Shown one piece after another: positions 1-9,400 of a stretch of DNA of 36,957 nt. Both the position numbers and the translations under genes were made by a program. Location of the stretch: assembly GCF_030656255.1 (NCBI RefSeq), contig NZ_JAUSOE010000156.1, positions 1-36,957 of the forward strand, read 5' to 3'. Source of the stretch: Brevundimonas sp. Its GTDB lineage: Bacteria; Pseudomonadota; Alphaproteobacteria; Caulobacterales; Caulobacteraceae. How positions within the stretch are numbered: position 1 is the stretch's first letter; the number at the start of each line of letters is the position of its first letter. The notes under the pieces are model-generated. The model was not told where the DNA came from. It did not search any database and was given only the letters and a program-made list of their open reading frames with translations.

Positions 1-261
1 TTCTTCGGTCGCCTTACGGATGGCTTCCGGCACTTCACGCGCCTTGCCGTGACCGAAGCCGACGCGGCCCTTGCCGTCGCCGACGACCATCAGGGCGGCG
101 AAGGAGAACCGGCGGCCGCCTTTGACGGTGGCCGCAACGCGGTTGATGTGAACCAGCTTCTCGACGATGTCCGAATCCGGACCGTCGACAGCGGGACCGT
201 TGCGATTGTCACGACGGTTGCGATCGTTGCCGCCGCCGCCGCGCTGGGGTTGATGCGCCAT
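1..261 (-). CDS. rpsE: 30S ribosomal protein S5, partial (C-terminus outside window)
   Basis: This is the N-terminal 87 codons of ribosomal protein S5, a 30S subunit protein that takes part in decoding fidelity. The reading frame starts at the ATG at 261 and is still open at the window edge. After an Arg/Gly/Asn-rich N-terminal tail (about residues 5-22) comes the S5 double-stranded-RNA-binding core, with [13 protein letters not shown] and [16 protein letters not shown]. It lies 12 bases after rplR, as expected in the spc cluster. The frame gives a clean S5 sequence, so the call is secure; the rest of the gene cannot be seen. Confidence 0.96.
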   Translation of the reverse strand, partial: MAHQPQRGGGGNDRNRRDNRNGPAVDGPDSDIVEKLVHINRVAATVKGGRRFSFAALMVVGDGKGRVGFGHGKAREVPEAIRKATEE

Positions 262-273
262 GCTTCGCGTCCC

Positions 274-630
274 TTAGAAGTTCAGGCCGGCTTCGCGCGC
301 GGCTTCCGCCAGCGCCTTGACCCGGCCGTGATAGATGTACTCGCCACGGTCGAAGACGACGTCCTTGACGCCCTTCTCGATGGCGCGTTCGGCGATCAGC
401 TTGCCGATCGCAGCGGCCGCGGCCGTGTCCGACCCGCGCTTGCCCTTGCCGCCTTCCAGCGACGAGGCCGAGGCGACGGTCACGCCTTGGGCGTCGTCGA
501 TGATCTGGGCCGAGATGTTCTTGTCCGAACGGTAGACCGACAGACGCAGACGACCGTTGGCGACAGCCTTCAGGCGACGGCGAGTGCGCTCCGAGCGGCG
601 CTTGGCTTGTTGTCGAAGAGAAAGAGCCAT
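274..630 (-). CDS. rplR: 50S ribosomal protein L18
   Basis: L18 binds 5S rRNA and helps dock it on the central protuberance of the 50S subunit. The 118-residue product has the usual length. It shows a basic N-terminus ([11 protein letters not shown]), the [17 protein letters not shown] core and the typical C-terminal block with [24 protein letters not shown]. It starts three bases after the rplF stop codon, consistent with cotranscription and coupled translation. Confidence 0.98.
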   Translation of the reverse strand: MALSLRQQAKRRSERTRRRLKAVANGRLRLSVYRSDKNISAQIIDDAQGVTVASASSLEGGKGKRGSDTAAAAAIGKLIAERAIEKGVKDVVFDRGEYIYHGRVKALAEAAREAGLNF

Positions 631-633
631 GAC

Positions 634-1167
634 TTACTTCTTCTTGCCTTCCTTGCGACGGACCTTCTCGCCCGCGTAACGGACGCCCTTGCCCTTGTAG
701 GGCTCCGGCGGACGCAGCTTGCGGATGACCGAGGCGATCTGACCGACGGCCTGCTTGTCCGAACCGAGGATCTTGATCTCGGTTTGCTTCGGAACAGCAA
801 AGCTGACGCCGGCCGGCGGAACGATGTCGACTTCGTGCGAGAAGCCGAGCTGCAACGAAAGGGCGTCGCCCTTCATCGCGGCGCGGTAACCCACGCCGAC
901 CAGCTCAAGCGACTTTTCGAAGCCCGTGGTGACGCCGACGACCATGTTGTCGACCAGCGTCCGCGACAGGCCCCACATCGCGCGACCGCGTTGCGTGTCC
1001 GACCGCAGGCCCAGCGACAGTTCGTCGCCTTCGCGGGTGACTTCGATTTCTTCGGCGACGGTCCAGGAGCTCTCGCCCTTGGGGCCCTTCACGACGACGG
1101 TCTGACCGTCGAGCGTGACAGTCACGCCCTTCGGAACAGCGATGGTTTTCTTGCCAATACGGGACAT
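634..1167 (-). CDS. rplF: 50S ribosomal protein L6
   Basis: L6 binds 23S rRNA near the sarcin-ricin loop and the factor-binding site. The product is 177 residues, typical of the family. It begins [15 protein letters not shown] and carries the conserved C-terminal L6 signature around [15 protein letters not shown]. Only one base separates its ATG from the rpsH stop codon. Order and spacing match the standard spc cluster. Confidence 0.98.
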   Translation of the reverse strand: MSRIGKKTIAVPKGVTVTLDGQTVVVKGPKGESSWTVAEEIEVTREGDELSLGLRSDTQRGRAMWGLSRTLVDNMVVGVTTGFEKSLELVGVGYRAAMKGDALSLQLGFSHEVDIVPPAGVSFAVPKQTEIKILGSDKQAVGQIASVIRKLRPPEPYKGKGVRYAGEKVRRKEGKKK

Positions 1168-1168
1168 A

Positions 1169-1567
1169 TCAGTAGACCCTGCAGAGGACTTCGCCGCCGA
1201 CGTTGGCGTCGCGGGCAGAAGCGTCGGACATGACGCCCTTCGAAGTCGAGAGGATCGAGATGCCGAGGCCGTTCTTGACGGGCTTCAGATCGCCGATCGC
1301 CGAATAGACGCGGCGGCCCGGCTTGGACACGCGAGCGATCTCGGCGATGACGGGCTGACCGTCGAAGTACTTCAGCTCGATCTCGAACTGCGGAAACTCA
1401 CCCGGGTTCTGAACCAGGTTGTAGCCGCGGATGTAGCCTTCGTCCTGCAGCACGTCGAGGACGCGCTGGCGCAGACGAGAAGCGGGGGTCAGCACCTTGG
1501 AACGCTTGCGGGTCGCCGCGTTCTTGATGCGAGCGATCATGTCGCTCAGGGGATCGTTGATCATCAT
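1169..1567 (-). CDS. rpsH: 30S ribosomal protein S8
   Basis: S8 is a primary 16S rRNA-binding protein of the 30S platform; in Escherichia coli it also represses spc mRNA translation. The product is 132 residues from the first ATG, or 131 from the second, since two ATG codons lie in tandem. A purine-rich GGGGAG about 11 bases upstream could serve either. [16 protein letters not shown] at the start and [17 protein letters not shown] near the end are characteristic of S8. Whether S8 autoregulates this operon here cannot be judged from sequence alone. Confidence 0.97.
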   Translation of the reverse strand: MMINDPLSDMIARIKNAATRKRSKVLTPASRLRQRVLDVLQDEGYIRGYNLVQNPGEFPQFEIELKYFDGQPVIAEIARVSKPGRRVYSAIGDLKPVKNGLGISILSTSKGVMSDASARDANVGGEVLCRVY

Positions 1568-1582
1568 GTCTGTTCGCTCCCC

Positions 1583-1888
1583 TTACCAGCTGGACTTGGT
1601 CAGGCCAGGGATCTGGCCCTGGTTGCCGAGTTCACGCAGCGCAATCCGGCTCATCTTGAGCTTGCGATAGAACGCACGCGGACGACCGGTCACTTCGCAA
1701 CGGTTGCGAATACGGGTCGGCGCGGAGTTGCGCGGCAGTTCAGCCAGCTTCAGGCGCGCATCGAAACGCTCCTCAAGCGGCAGGTTTTCGTCGTTGGCGG
1801 TCGCCTTCAAGGCGGCCCGCTTCGCGGCATACTTCGCAACCAGGGCCTTGACGGCTTCGTTGCGGTTTACGGCGCTCTTCTTAGCCAT
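1583..1888 (-). CDS. rpsN: 30S ribosomal protein S14, zinc-free type
   Basis: S14 assembles late into the 30S head. The 101-residue protein is the long form that lacks the zinc-binding CxxC pairs: a single cysteine is present, in [21 protein letters not shown]. The C-terminal [15 protein letters not shown] is a hallmark of the family. It sits between rplE and rpsH, the standard place. The zinc-free form is common in proteobacteria and would be insensitive to zinc limitation. Confidence 0.98.
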   Translation of the reverse strand: MAKKSAVNRNEAVKALVAKYAAKRAALKATANDENLPLEERFDARLKLAELPRNSAPTRIRNRCEVTGRPRAFYRKLKMSRIALRELGNQGQIPGLTKSSW

Positions 1889-1907
1889 TGTTCTCTTCCC
1901 TTCCCGC

Positions 1908-2468
1908 TCAGTTCTTCACGAACGGGAACTTGAACTCGGTGAGGAGAGCCTTGGCTTCCTCATCGGTCTTGGCCGTGGTGCAGACGATGATGTCCATGCC
2001 CCACATCTGGTCGATCTGGTCGTAGTTGATTTCCGGGAACACGATGTGTTCCTTCAGACCGGTGGCGTAGTTGCCGCGACCGTCAAACGACGTGCCCTTC
2101 AGACCACGGAAATCCTTCACGCGCGGCAGCGCGATCGTGATGAACCGGTCCAGGAACTCGTACATCTGGTCGCCGCGCAGGGTGACCTTGCCGCCGATGA
2201 CCATGCCTTCACGCAGCTTGAAGCCGGCGATGGAGTTACGGGCCTTGGTGGCGACGGCCTTCTGACCGGCGATGGCCGTCAGATCCTTGAGGGCGGCGTT
2301 CGCCTTCTTGGAGTCCGCGACGGCTTCGCCGATGCCCATGTTCAGGACGATCTTGTCCAGCTTGGGCACCTGCATTTCGTTCGTATAACCGAACTGTTCC
2401 TTCAGCACCTGGCGGATGCGCGCCTGGTACTCGCCCTTGAGGCGCGGGGTGTACTTCTCGGTAGCCAT
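1908..2468 (-). CDS. rplE: 50S ribosomal protein L5
   Basis: L5 binds 5S rRNA and contacts the P-site tRNA from the central protuberance. The product is 186 residues, slightly longer than the E. coli protein, with the conserved stretches [24 protein letters not shown] and [16 protein letters not shown]. Its ATG shares one base with the rplX stop codon (TGATG), so translation is probably coupled to L24. Confidence 0.98.
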   Translation of the reverse strand: MATEKYTPRLKGEYQARIRQVLKEQFGYTNEMQVPKLDKIVLNMGIGEAVADSKKANAALKDLTAIAGQKAVATKARNSIAGFKLREGMVIGGKVTLRGDQMYEFLDRFITIALPRVKDFRGLKGTSFDGRGNYATGLKEHIVFPEINYDQIDQMWGMDIIVCTTAKTDEEAKALLTEFKFPFVKN

Positions 2469-2776
2469 CAGATGACGTCTCCCGTCGTCTTGGCGATGCG
2501 GACCTTGGTGTCCCCATCGATCTTGAAGCCGACGCGGGTCGCCTTGCCGTTGGCGTCGGCGATCGCGACGTTCGACAGGTGAAGCGAGGCTTCCTTGTTT
2601 TTGATGCCGCCCTGCGGGTCAGCCTGGCTCGGGCGCGTGTGGCGCTGAACCATGTTGACGCCTTCAACCAGGACGCGGTTTTCGGTAGGCAGGACCTTCA
2701 GCACGTTGCCCGTGCGGCCCTTGTCCTTGCCGGTGAGGACGACGACGCGGTCGCCCTTCTTGATCTTGGCGGCCAT
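2468..2776 (-). CDS. rplX: 50S ribosomal protein L24
   Basis: L24 is an assembly-initiating 50S protein that binds the 5' region of 23S rRNA. The product is 102 residues and opens with a KOW motif ([22 protein letters not shown]), followed by [21 protein letters not shown], both diagnostic. The stop codon overlaps the rplE start by one base, and the gene begins one base after rplN ends. Confidence 0.98.
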   Translation of the reverse strand: MAAKIKKGDRVVVLTGKDKGRTGNVLKVLPTENRVLVEGVNMVQRHTRPSQADPQGGIKNKEASLHLSNVAIADANGKATRVGFKIDGDTKVRIAKTTGDVI

Positions 2777-2777
2777 G

Positions 2778-3146
2778 TTACAGGACCTCCGGAGCCAGCG
2801 AGATGATCTTCATGTGGTTCTTGGCGCGCAGTTCGCGAGGAACCGGGCCGAAGATCCGCGTGCCGACAGGCTCGTTCTGCTTGTTGACGATGACGGCGGC
2901 CGACTTGTCAAAACGAATGACCGAGCCGTCCTTGCGTTGGATGTCCTTGGCGGTGCGCACGACGATGGCGCGAACAACGTCGCCCTTCTTCACACGGCCG
3001 CGCGGGATGGCTTCCTTCACGGAGGCGACGATTGTGTCGCCGATCGAGGCGTAGCGGCGCTTGGAGCCGCCCAACACCTTGATGCACATGACCCGGCGGG
3101 CGCCCGAATTATCGGCCACTTCCAGGTTAGTTTGCATCTGGATCAT
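2778..3146 (-). CDS. rplN: 50S ribosomal protein L14
   Basis: L14 sits at the subunit interface and contributes to intersubunit bridges. The 122-residue product has the exact family length and opens [19 protein letters not shown], nearly the textbook start. The central signature with [20 protein letters not shown] is intact. It lies 18 bases after rpsQ. Confidence 0.98.
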   Translation of the reverse strand: MIQMQTNLEVADNSGARRVMCIKVLGGSKRRYASIGDTIVASVKEAIPRGRVKKGDVVRAIVVRTAKDIQRKDGSVIRFDKSAAVIVNKQNEPVGTRIFGPVPRELRAKNHMKIISLAPEVL

Positions 3147-3164
3147 AAGATCAGATCCTTCTGA

Positions 3165-3407
3165 TTACGAGGCGGAGGCGTTGGAAAGGACTTCCCAGCG
3201 CTTCAACTTGGACTTCGGGGCACACTCGACGATGCGAGCGATGTCGCCGACTTTGAGCGCGTTGGCTTCGTCGTGCGCGTGATACTTCTTCGAAAGACGA
3301 ACGATCTTCTTCAGAACAGGGTGAAGCAGCGTGCGCTCCACCTTCACGACGACGGTCTTTTCGCCCTTGTCGGACACGACCACGCCTTCGAGAATTCGCT
3401 TGGGCAT
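3165..3407 (-). CDS. rpsQ: 30S ribosomal protein S17
   Basis: S17 is a primary 16S rRNA-binding protein with an OB fold. I start it at the ATG at 3407 ([18 protein letters not shown]), giving 80 residues as usual for S17. The open frame continues 25 codons further upstream, into the end of rpmC, but that part has no family similarity. The YHAHDE and [19 protein letters not shown] segments are typical of S17. Confidence 0.97.
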   Translation of the reverse strand: MPKRILEGVVVSDKGEKTVVVKVERTLLHPVLKKIVRLSKKYHAHDEANALKVGDIARIVECAPKSKLKRWEVLSNASAS

Positions 3408-3417
3408 ATTCGTTTCC

Positions 3418-3615
3418 TTACGAGGCCGCACGCTTCTCGCGCAGAAGCGTCGAGATGCGGGCGATGTCTTTGCGCACTTCACCCACGCGGTGGGTTTTTT
3501 CCATTTGGCCGGTGGCCGCTTGGAAGCGCAGGTTGAACTGTTCCTTCTTGAGCTTCAGCAGCTCGTCGGACAGTTGATCGGTCGTTTGCGACCGCAGATC
3601 GGCGATCTTGGTCAT
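3418..3615 (-). CDS. rpmC: 50S ribosomal protein L29
   Basis: L29 lies beside the polypeptide exit tunnel, close to L23, where nascent-chain factors dock. The 65-residue product is the usual size, with the coiled helices [18 protein letters not shown] and the typical [15 protein letters not shown] near its end. Its ATG overlaps the rplP stop by one base (TGATG). Confidence 0.97.
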   Translation of the reverse strand: MTKIADLRSQTTDQLSDELLKLKKEQFNLRFQAATGQMEKTHRVGEVRKDIARISTLLREKRAAS

Positions 3616-4055
3616 CAGGCGGCTACCTCGACATGGGCGACGCCGGCGTCGATACGGGTCACGACCTTGGTGCGGACCGGCAGCTTGGCGGCGCCGAGAC
3701 GGAGCGCTTCACGGGCCACTTCGTCCGTCACGCCGTCGATTTCAAACAGGATGCGGCCGGGGTGGCAACGCGCGGCCCAGTGGTCCACGGCGCCCTTGCC
3801 CTTACCCATCCGGACTTCGGCCGGCTTGCCCGTGACGGGCAGGTCGGGGAAGACGCGGATCCAGACGCGGCCCTGGCGCTTCATCTGGCGGGTGATCGCG
3901 CGGCGAGCCGCTTCGATCTGACGCGCAGTGATGCGTTCCGGCTCCAGCGTCTTCAGGCCGTACGACCCGAAGTTCAGCGAGAAGCCGCCCTTGGCCGAGC
4001 CGTGGATGCGGCCCTTGAAGGCCTTGCGGTACTTGGTCTTCTTCGGTTGCAACAT
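3615..4055 (-). CDS. rplP: 50S ribosomal protein L16
   Basis: L16 is a late-assembling 50S protein near the A-site tRNA. The product is 146 residues, slightly longer than the E. coli protein. It begins [19 protein letters not shown] and contains the [16 protein letters not shown] and [16 protein letters not shown] blocks that define L16. It begins three bases after rpsC and ends overlapping rpmC. Confidence 0.98.
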   Translation of the reverse strand: MLQPKKTKYRKAFKGRIHGSAKGGFSLNFGSYGLKTLEPERITARQIEAARRAITRQMKRQGRVWIRVFPDLPVTGKPAEVRMGKGKGAVDHWAARCHPGRILFEIDGVTDEVAREALRLGAAKLPVRTKVVTRIDAGVAHVEVAA

Positions 4056-4058
4056 GAC

Positions 4059-4814
4059 TTAGTTCTCACGTCCCCGGTCGCGACGCGGACCGCGGTCGCC
4101 ACGGGGGCCGCCGCGTTCGCGGCCTTCGTTCGAGGACGGACCCGACGCTTCCTGGGCCCAACGCTTGTCCTGGGCCATCGGATCGTGCTCGAGCACTTCA
4201 CCCTTAAACACCCAGACCTTCACGCCGATGATGCCGTAGGTCGTCTTGGCTTCGTAGAAGCCGTAGTCGATGTCGGCGCGCAGGGTGTGAAGCGGCACGC
4301 GACCTTCGCGATACCATTCCATCCGCGCGATTTCCGCACCGCCCAGACGACCCGAGACGTTCATCCGGATGCCCTTGGCGCCCAGACGCATGGCCGACTG
4401 CATCGAGCGCTTCATGGCGCGGCGGAAAGCCACGCGACGCTCGAGCTGCTGGGCGATGTTCTCGGCGATCAGCTGCGCATCGGTTTCCGGCTTGCGGACT
4501 TCGATGATGTTCAGGTGAACTTCGCCTTCGGTCCGGGCCGAGATGTCCTTGCGGAGCTTCTCGATGTCAGCGCCCTTCTTACCGATCACGACGCCCGGAC
4601 GGGCGGCGTAGATGGTGATGCGGCACTTCTTGTGCGGGCGCTCGATGATGATGCGCGACACGCCGGCGGCGGCCAGACGTTCCCGCAGCCACTCGCGCAG
4701 CTTCAGGTCCTGGTGCAGCAGGCGGGAGTAGTCGGCGCCGGCGGCGAACCAACGGCTGTCCCACGTACGGTTCACGCCGAGGCGCAGACCGATCGGATTG
4801 ATTTTCTGACCCAT
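4059..4814 (-). CDS. rpsC: 30S ribosomal protein S3 with a basic, disordered C-terminal tail
   Basis: S3 forms part of the mRNA entry channel on the 30S head. The product has 251 residues. It shows the N-terminal [16 protein letters not shown] motif, the KH domain (around [17 protein letters not shown]) and the S3 C-terminal domain. The last 30 residues or so are an Arg/Gly-rich low-complexity tail ([18 protein letters not shown]), longer than the core needs. Such tails are seen in other alphaproteobacterial S3 proteins. The ATG overlaps the rplV stop (TGATG). Confidence 0.98.
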   Translation of the reverse strand: MGQKINPIGLRLGVNRTWDSRWFAAGADYSRLLHQDLKLREWLRERLAAAGVSRIIIERPHKKCRITIYAARPGVVIGKKGADIEKLRKDISARTEGEVHLNIIEVRKPETDAQLIAENIAQQLERRVAFRRAMKRSMQSAMRLGAKGIRMNVSGRLGGAEIARMEWYREGRVPLHTLRADIDYGFYEAKTTYGIIGVKVWVFKGEVLEHDPMAQDKRWAQEASGPSSNEGRERGGPRGDRGPRRDRGREN

Positions 4815-5194
4815 CAGGCGGCCTCGCCGGCTTCACGGACCACGATAGTGATCTCGCTGAACGGTTTCAGGATGCGCGACGAACGACCACGAGCGCGGCT
4901 CGCGAAACGCTTCATCACCAGGTTCTTGCCCACATAGGCCTCGGCGACGACGAGGTTGTCGATGTCGAGGTTGTGGTTGTTCTCAGCGTTCGAAATCGCC
5001 GAATACAGGACCTTGCGGACGTCGGTCGCGATACGCTTACGGCTGAATTCCAGCTCGTTCAGCGCCTTCTGGACCGGCATGCCGCGGATCGATGCGGCGA
5101 CCAGGCCCAGCTTTTGGGGGCTGATGCGTATGTTGACCAGCTTGGCGCGGGCCTCGGTCGGGGCGACCCGACGAATGTTCTTGGTCTGGGCCAT
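4814..5194 (-). CDS. rplV: 50S ribosomal protein L22
   Basis: L22 extends a beta-hairpin into the peptide exit tunnel, where macrolide resistance mutations can occur. The 126-residue product contains the [19 protein letters not shown] helix and the C-terminal [17 protein letters not shown] loop that lines the tunnel. It starts three bases after rpsS and overlaps the rpsC start. Confidence 0.98.
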   Translation of the reverse strand: MAQTKNIRRVAPTEARAKLVNIRISPQKLGLVAASIRGMPVQKALNELEFSRKRIATDVRKVLYSAISNAENNHNLDIDNLVVAEAYVGKNLVMKRFASRARGRSSRILKPFSEITIVVREAGEAA

Positions 5195-5197
5195 CAG

Positions 5198-5476
5198 TTA
5201 CTTCCTTTTGGCCTTCTTGTCCGCCGCGTGACCCGGGAAGTTCCGGGTCGGGGCGAACTCGCCGAGCTTCATGCCGACCATCTCTTCAGAGACCGACACG
5301 GGCACATGCTTCTGACCGTTATGGACGCCGAACGTCAGACCGACGAACTGCGGCAGGATGGTGGAGCGGCGCGACCAGGTCTTGATCACGTCCTTGCGGC
5401 CCGACGTTTGAACGGCGTCGGCCTTCTTGAGCAGATACCCGTCGACAAACGGGCCTTTCCAGGAGGAGCGGGCCAT
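5198..5476 (-). CDS. rpsS: 30S ribosomal protein S19
   Basis: S19 is in the 30S head and forms a complex with S13. The product is 92 residues, the standard length, beginning [20 protein letters not shown]. The [27 protein letters not shown]-terminal region is the family signature. Two bases separate it from rplB. Confidence 0.98.
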   Translation of the reverse strand: MARSSWKGPFVDGYLLKKADAVQTSGRKDVIKTWSRRSTILPQFVGLTFGVHNGQKHVPVSVSEEMVGMKLGEFAPTRNFPGHAADKKAKRK

Positions 5477-5478
5477 TC

Positions 5479-6315
5479 TTAGCGAGCCTTCTTAACGTGG
5501 CGGGTACGGATGATGAACTTGTCCGAAGCCTTGTTCTTGCGGGTCCGGGAGCCCTTGGTGTCCTTGCCCCACGGCGTGACCGGGGTGCGACCGCCAGAGG
5601 TCCGGCCTTCACCACCACCGTGCGGGTGGTCGATCGGGTTCATGGCGACGCCGCGGACGTGCGGGCGGAAGCCCATGTGACGCTTGCGACCGGCCTTGCC
5701 CAGGTTCTGGTTCATGTGGTCGGGGTTCGAAACCGCGCCCACCGTGGCGATGCAGCCGTCCAGGACCATGCGCAGTTCGCCCGAGCCGAGACGGATCTGG
5801 GCGTAGCCCTGATCGCGACCCACCAGCTGAGCGTAGGCGCCGGCCGAGCGAGCCAGCTGAGCGCCCTTGCCCGGCTTCATCTCGATGTTGTGGATGATCG
5901 TACCCACCGGCATCGAACGAAGCGGCATGGCGTTGCCCGGCTTCACGTCGGTCTTTTCGCCCGCGATCACCGTGTCGCCGGCCTTAAGGCGTTGCGGCGC
6001 GATGATGTAGGTCTTCTCGCCGTCTTCGTAGGTCACGAGGGCGATGAAGGCCGTGCGGTTCGGATCGTATTCCAGACGCTCGACCGTGCCGACCATGTCC
6101 CACTTACGACGCTTGAAGTCGATCTTGCGGTACAGGGTCTTGGCGCCGCCGCCACGGAAGCGGACCGCGATGCGACCGCCCTGCCCGCGTCCGCCCGACT
6201 TGGTCAGGCCTTCGGTCAGCGACTTTTCCGGACGGCCCTTGTGGAGCTCCGAACGGTCGACCAGCACGAGGGCGCGACGGCCCGGCGAGGTCGGATTGTA
6301 ATGTTTCAAGGCCAT
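5479..6315 (-). CDS. rplB: 50S ribosomal protein L2
   Basis: L2 is a core 50S protein required for subunit association and close to the peptidyl transferase centre. The product is 278 residues. It carries the C-terminal signature [19 protein letters not shown], whose histidine lies near the catalytic site, and the SH3-like domain around [19 protein letters not shown]. It follows rplW by four bases. Confidence 0.99.
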   Translation of the reverse strand: MALKHYNPTSPGRRALVLVDRSELHKGRPEKSLTEGLTKSGGRGQGGRIAVRFRGGGAKTLYRKIDFKRRKWDMVGTVERLEYDPNRTAFIALVTYEDGEKTYIIAPQRLKAGDTVIAGEKTDVKPGNAMPLRSMPVGTIIHNIEMKPGKGAQLARSAGAYAQLVGRDQGYAQIRLGSGELRMVLDGCIATVGAVSNPDHMNQNLGKAGRKRHMGFRPHVRGVAMNPIDHPHGGGEGRTSGGRTPVTPWGKDTKGSRTRKNKASDKFIIRTRHVKKAR

Positions 6316-6319
6316 CTGA

Positions 6320-6622
6320 TCAGAGCCCCGTGGTTACGTCGATCGACTGGCCGTCGGCCAGGGTCACGATCGCTTTTTTGATGTCGACCCGGCGACCCAG
6401 GATACCCCGGAAGCGCTTGGTCTTGCCCTTTTGAACCAAGGTGTTGACCTTCAGGACGTTGACTTTGAACAGGCTTTCGACCGCCGCGGCGATCTCGTCC
6501 TTGGTCGCCGTGTCGGCGACGCGGAAGACGACCTTGTTCTGCTCGGACAGGATCGTGGCCTTCTCGGTGATGATCGGCGAGAGGATCGTGTCGTAGTGCT
6601 TGGCGGTAGGTTGAGCGGCCAT
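6320..6622 (-). CDS. rplW: 50S ribosomal protein L23
   Basis: L23 sits at the tunnel exit and is the main docking site for trigger factor and SRP. The product has 100 residues, with [21 protein letters not shown] at the start and the [18 protein letters not shown] loop typical of the family. Its ATG overlaps the rplD stop by one base (TAATG). Confidence 0.98.
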   Translation of the reverse strand: MAAQPTAKHYDTILSPIITEKATILSEQNKVVFRVADTATKDEIAAAVESLFKVNVLKVNTLVQKGKTKRFRGILGRRVDIKKAIVTLADGQSIDVTTGL

Positions 6623-7260
6623 TACGCGGCTTCCTTATCGCTGAAGCGGGCCTCGATCGCCTCGATAGCGGCCTTGGTCAGCACCAGCTTATCAGCCCGC
6701 AGGATGTCATAGACGTTCAGGCCGGCGTTCGGCAGCACGTCGATGTGCGGGATGTTGCGTGCGGCCAGGCCGAAGTTCGTGTCGACTTCGGGACCCGCGA
6801 TGATGAGAGCCTTGGTCCAGCCCAGCTTGCCGAGCGTCTCGCGCAGCGAGGCGGTCTTGGCTTCCTTGACCGAGATGGTGTCCACGATGATCAGGTCGCC
6901 GGACTTGGCCTTGGAGGACAGGGCGTGACGCAGAGCAAGCGCGCGGATCTTCTTCGGCAGCGAGAAGCCGTGGTCGCGAACGACCGGACCAAAGGCGCGC
7001 GAACCGCCGACGAACTGCGGTGCACGGCGCGAACCGTGACGAGCGCCGCCGGTGCCCTTTTGCTTGTACATCTTCTTACCCGTACGAGAGTTCTCGTTGC
7101 GGGTTTGAACCTTGTGCGTACCGGCGCGGCGCTTGGCCAGTTGCCAGTTGACGGTGCGGGCCAGGATGTCGCCGCGGATGTCGGAGATGCCGAAGACGGC
7201 GTCCGACAGTTCCACGTCGCCAGCGGCCTTGCCGTCGAGTTGGATGACAGAGAGTTTCAT
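6622..7260 (-). CDS. rplD: 50S ribosomal protein L4
   Basis: L4 contacts 23S rRNA deep in the exit tunnel; in E. coli it also autoregulates the S10 operon by attenuation and translational repression. The product has 212 residues. The conserved loop with [24 protein letters not shown] and the later [21 protein letters not shown] block identify it. It overlaps the rplC stop by one base. Whether L4 acts on the leader at 8337-8572 is unknown. Confidence 0.98.
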   Translation of the reverse strand: MKLSVIQLDGKAAGDVELSDAVFGISDIRGDILARTVNWQLAKRRAGTHKVQTRNENSRTGKKMYKQKGTGGARHGSRRAPQFVGGSRAFGPVVRDHGFSLPKKIRALALRHALSSKAKSGDLIIVDTISVKEAKTASLRETLGKLGWTKALIIAGPEVDTNFGLAARNIPHIDVLPNAGLNVYDILRADKLVLTKAAIEAIEARFSDKEAA

Positions 7261-8009
7261 TACGCTTCACCGCCTTCGGTCGCTTCGACGGGGGCTTCTT
7301 CAGCCGGGGTCGAGGCGGGTTGAGCAGCAGACTTGCTCGACTTCAGCGCACCCGGGAACGGGGCGTCAGCCGGACGAGCCTTCTTGATGGCGTCACGAAC
7401 CTTGACGTAGCTGCCGTCATGACCGGGGACAGCGCCCTTGATCAGGATCAGGCCACGCTCGGCGTCCACGCGGACGACGGTCAGGTTCTGAGTGGTGACG
7501 GTTTCGGTCCCGTAGTGACCGGCCATCTTCTTGCCAGGGAAGGTCCGACCCGGGTCCTGACGGTTACCCGTCGAACCGTGCGAACGGTGCGACAGCGAAA
7601 CACCGTGCGTGGCGCGCAGGCCGCCGAAGTTCCAGCGCTTCATGGCGCCGGCGAAACCCTTACCAATGGTCTCGCCCTGGATATCGACCTTCTGACCCAC
7701 AACGAAGTGTTCAGCCGAAAGCTCGGCCCCCACGTCCAGCAGACCGTCCGCATCGACGCGGAACTCGGTGACATAGGCTTTCGGTTCGACTTCCGCCTTG
7801 GCGAAGGTCTCGCGTTGAGCCTTGTTGGTGTTCTTAGCCTTCTTCGTGCCAGCGCCCAGCTGGAGGGCGACGTAACCGTCACGCTCCTGGGTACGTTGGC
7901 CGACGACCTGGCAGCCGTCGAGCTGAAGCACAGTGACCGGTACGTGCGCGCCGTCTTCGGCGAACACGCGGGTCATGCCCAGCTTCTTGGCGATCACGCC
8001 CGTGCGCAT
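7260..8009 (-). CDS. rplC: 50S ribosomal protein L3, with an acidic Ala/Glu C-terminal extension
   Basis: L3 is one of the first proteins to assemble on 23S rRNA. The product has 249 residues, about 40 more than the E. coli protein. The L3 signature ([20 protein letters not shown]) and [15 protein letters not shown] are intact. The extra length is a C-terminal tail rich in Ala, Glu and Pro ([17 protein letters not shown]), probably disordered. It lies 21 bases after rpsJ. Confidence 0.98.
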   Translation of the reverse strand: MRTGVIAKKLGMTRVFAEDGAHVPVTVLQLDGCQVVGQRTQERDGYVALQLGAGTKKAKNTNKAQRETFAKAEVEPKAYVTEFRVDADGLLDVGAELSAEHFVVGQKVDIQGETIGKGFAGAMKRWNFGGLRATHGVSLSHRSHGSTGNRQDPGRTFPGKKMAGHYGTETVTTQNLTVVRVDAERGLILIKGAVPGHDGSYVKVRDAIKKARPADAPFPGALKSSKSAAQPASTPAEEAPVEATEGGEA

Positions 8010-8030
8010 CGGATCCCGCCTCTTTCTACT

Positions 8031-8336
8031 TTAAATCTTGATCTCGACGTCCACACCGGCGGACAGGTCGAGCTTCATGAGCGCGTCCACGGTCTGCGGG
8101 GTGGGGTCGATGATGTCGAGCACGCGTTTGTGCGTGCGGATTTCAAACTGCTCACGCGACTTCTTATCGACGTGCGGCGAGCGGTTCACGGTGAACTTCT
8201 CGATCAGGGTCGGCAGCGGAATCGGACCGCGAACGGTCGCGCCGGTGCGCTTGGCTGTATTGACGATCTCGCGCGTCGAGAAATCGAGGACGCGATGATC
8301 AAAGGCCTTGAGCCTGATGCGGATGCTTTGATCCAT
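8031..8336 (-). CDS. rpsJ: 30S ribosomal protein S10, first gene of the cluster
   Basis: S10 is a 30S head protein and, as NusE, part of transcription antitermination complexes. I start it at the ATG at 8336 ([18 protein letters not shown]), giving 102 residues, the family norm; an in-frame extension of six codons upstream has no support. [20 protein letters not shown] and [11 protein letters not shown] are diagnostic. No strong Shine-Dalgarno is visible; GGAAG lies about 12 bases upstream. It is the first gene of the ribosomal run, with no tuf gene directly upstream. Confidence 0.98.
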   Translation of the reverse strand: MDQSIRIRLKAFDHRVLDFSTREIVNTAKRTGATVRGPIPLPTLIEKFTVNRSPHVDKKSREQFEIRTHKRVLDIIDPTPQTVDALMKLDLSAGVDVEIKI

Positions 8337-8572
8337 ATCGGTGCTTACTTCCAATGCGGTCGGAGGACCGCGTCCCTGTGAACCATTTCAAAGACCGAAG
8401 GCCTTCGGGCAAAAAGCCCTCAGGGAACGCAAATCCGCAAAAACGATCGGCCCACGCAGTCGCCTGCGAAGGCCGCTAAAGTCCTGGGTCACTGCAAAGA
8501 ACAGGGTCTCAGGTCGTTCCTGCGAACCGCGTCTGCATCCGGGGATGCACAGCCGGTCCAACAAGAGTGGGG
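8337..8572 (-). promoter_or_regulatory. 5' leader of the S10 operon with several hairpins
   Basis: No credible coding frame fills this stretch on either strand. Read on the minus strand it would be a leader RNA of roughly 235 nt. It contains a 6-bp hairpin with a 4-nt loop at 8534-8549, a perfect 14-bp palindrome at 8395-8408 next to a short GGGC/GCCC hairpin with a T-rich loop, and a 5-bp hairpin (CGGTC/GACCG) close to rpsJ. E. coli uses such a leader for L4 control. A regulatory role here is inferred from size and position only. Confidence 0.4.
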
Positions 8573-8601
8573 CTTATGCCTACCGATTCCATTTTCGTCA
8601 A
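8573..8601 (-). promoter_or_regulatory. Candidate promoter for the S10 operon
   Basis: On the minus strand TTGACG (8601-8596) is followed, after exactly 17 bases, by CATAAG (8578-8573), a fair match to a sigma-70-type promoter. It lies about 30 bases beyond the thioesterase stop codon and about 235 bases before rpsJ. The -10 match is imperfect, so this is a reasoned guess. Confidence 0.4.
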
Positions 8602-8632
8602 GCGGCGAAACCGTGGCGGCGACAGGATTCCG

Positions 8633-9400
8633 TCAGGCCGGTTCCAGCGTCGCCGCAGCCTTCGAAATCGGCGCAGATCGCCCCGCCTCATCGACCGCCA
8701 CCATAACGAATTCGGCCACAGCCGACCGCCGTCGGTCGCCGGTCAACAGGGCCTCGGCCCACAGTTCCACCTCTATAGTGACGGAGGAGCGGCCGACCCG
8801 CGTGGCGCGCGACGCCAGTTCGATCATGTCTCCTTCTCTTATAGGCGACGAGAAGTCGATGCGGTTCGACGCCGCCATGACCATGACCGCACGCGCCCGT
8901 CGCGTGGCGCAGATGAAGGCGGCCTTGCCCATCAGCTTCAGGGCGTCGCCGCCGTACAGGGTGCCATAGTGGTTGGTCCAGGTCGGGAAGACCATCTCGA
9001 CCGCCCGCAGCCAGCCGTCCCCCAGCGCCTCGTCTTCCGCAGGAAGCGCTGGCAGATCGCCCTGCCCTGCCTCGCGCGGAGCCACCATGTTGAACAAGCC
9101 GCGCGTACACAGGCGACGCTCGCCGCTGACCGGCGCCTCGGCCCATAGCTCGACCTCGACCCCCATGGAGGTGCGGCCCACGCGCACCACCCGCCCTGTC
9201 GCCTCGACCATTTCGCCGATCCGGGCGGGAGCGGCGAAGTCGATCCGCTCGCAGCCCGCCGTGACCGTGTGCCGCCGCGCATGACGCGCGGCGGCCAGGA
9301 AGGCGACCTTGTCCAGGTGCGCCAGACCGACGCCCCCGAACAAGGTGCCGTGGTGATTGGCGTCCCCAGGGAACACCATATCTATAAGTGTGACGCTCAC
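8633..9400 (-). CDS. Acyl-CoA thioesterase with two hotdog domains
   Basis: This is a cytoplasmic thioesterase that should hydrolyse acyl-CoA to free acid and CoA. The 255 residues hold two hotdog domains of the YciA/ACOT7 kind. Domain 1 starts [16 protein letters not shown] followed by HLDKVAF; domain 2 starts [16 protein letters not shown] followed by KLMGKAAF. The Asp of domain 1, at the usual catalytic position, is Gly in domain 2, so probably only one half supplies that residue. I start it at the GTG at 9400, whose GTGA overlaps the metE stop by four bases, because hotdog similarity begins right there. A longer upstream frame would run through the end of metE. The substrate is unknown. 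Confidence 0.85.
   Translation of the reverse strand: MSVTLIDMVFPGDANHHGTLFGGVGLAHLDKVAFLAAARHARRHTVTAGCERIDFAAPARIGEMVEATGRVVRVGRTSMGVEVELWAEAPVSGERRLCTRGLFNMVAPREAGQGDLPALPAEDEALGDGWLRAVEMVFPTWTNHYGTLYGGDALKLMGKAAFICATRRARAVMVMAASNRIDFSSPIREGDMIELASRATRVGRSSVTIEVELWAEALLTGDRRRSAVAEFVMVAVDEAGRSAPISKAAATLEPA

Noticed and set aside
49..1233. Long open frame antisense to rpsE, rplR and rplF
   Set aside because: It is a shadow of GC-rich ribosomal genes on the other strand; its translation has no recognisable domain and overlaps unmistakable proteins.
1583..1888. Zinc-free S14 as a sign of a zinc-starvation paralogue
   Set aside because: This is the normal single copy in the spc cluster of most proteobacteria, not a special paralogue.
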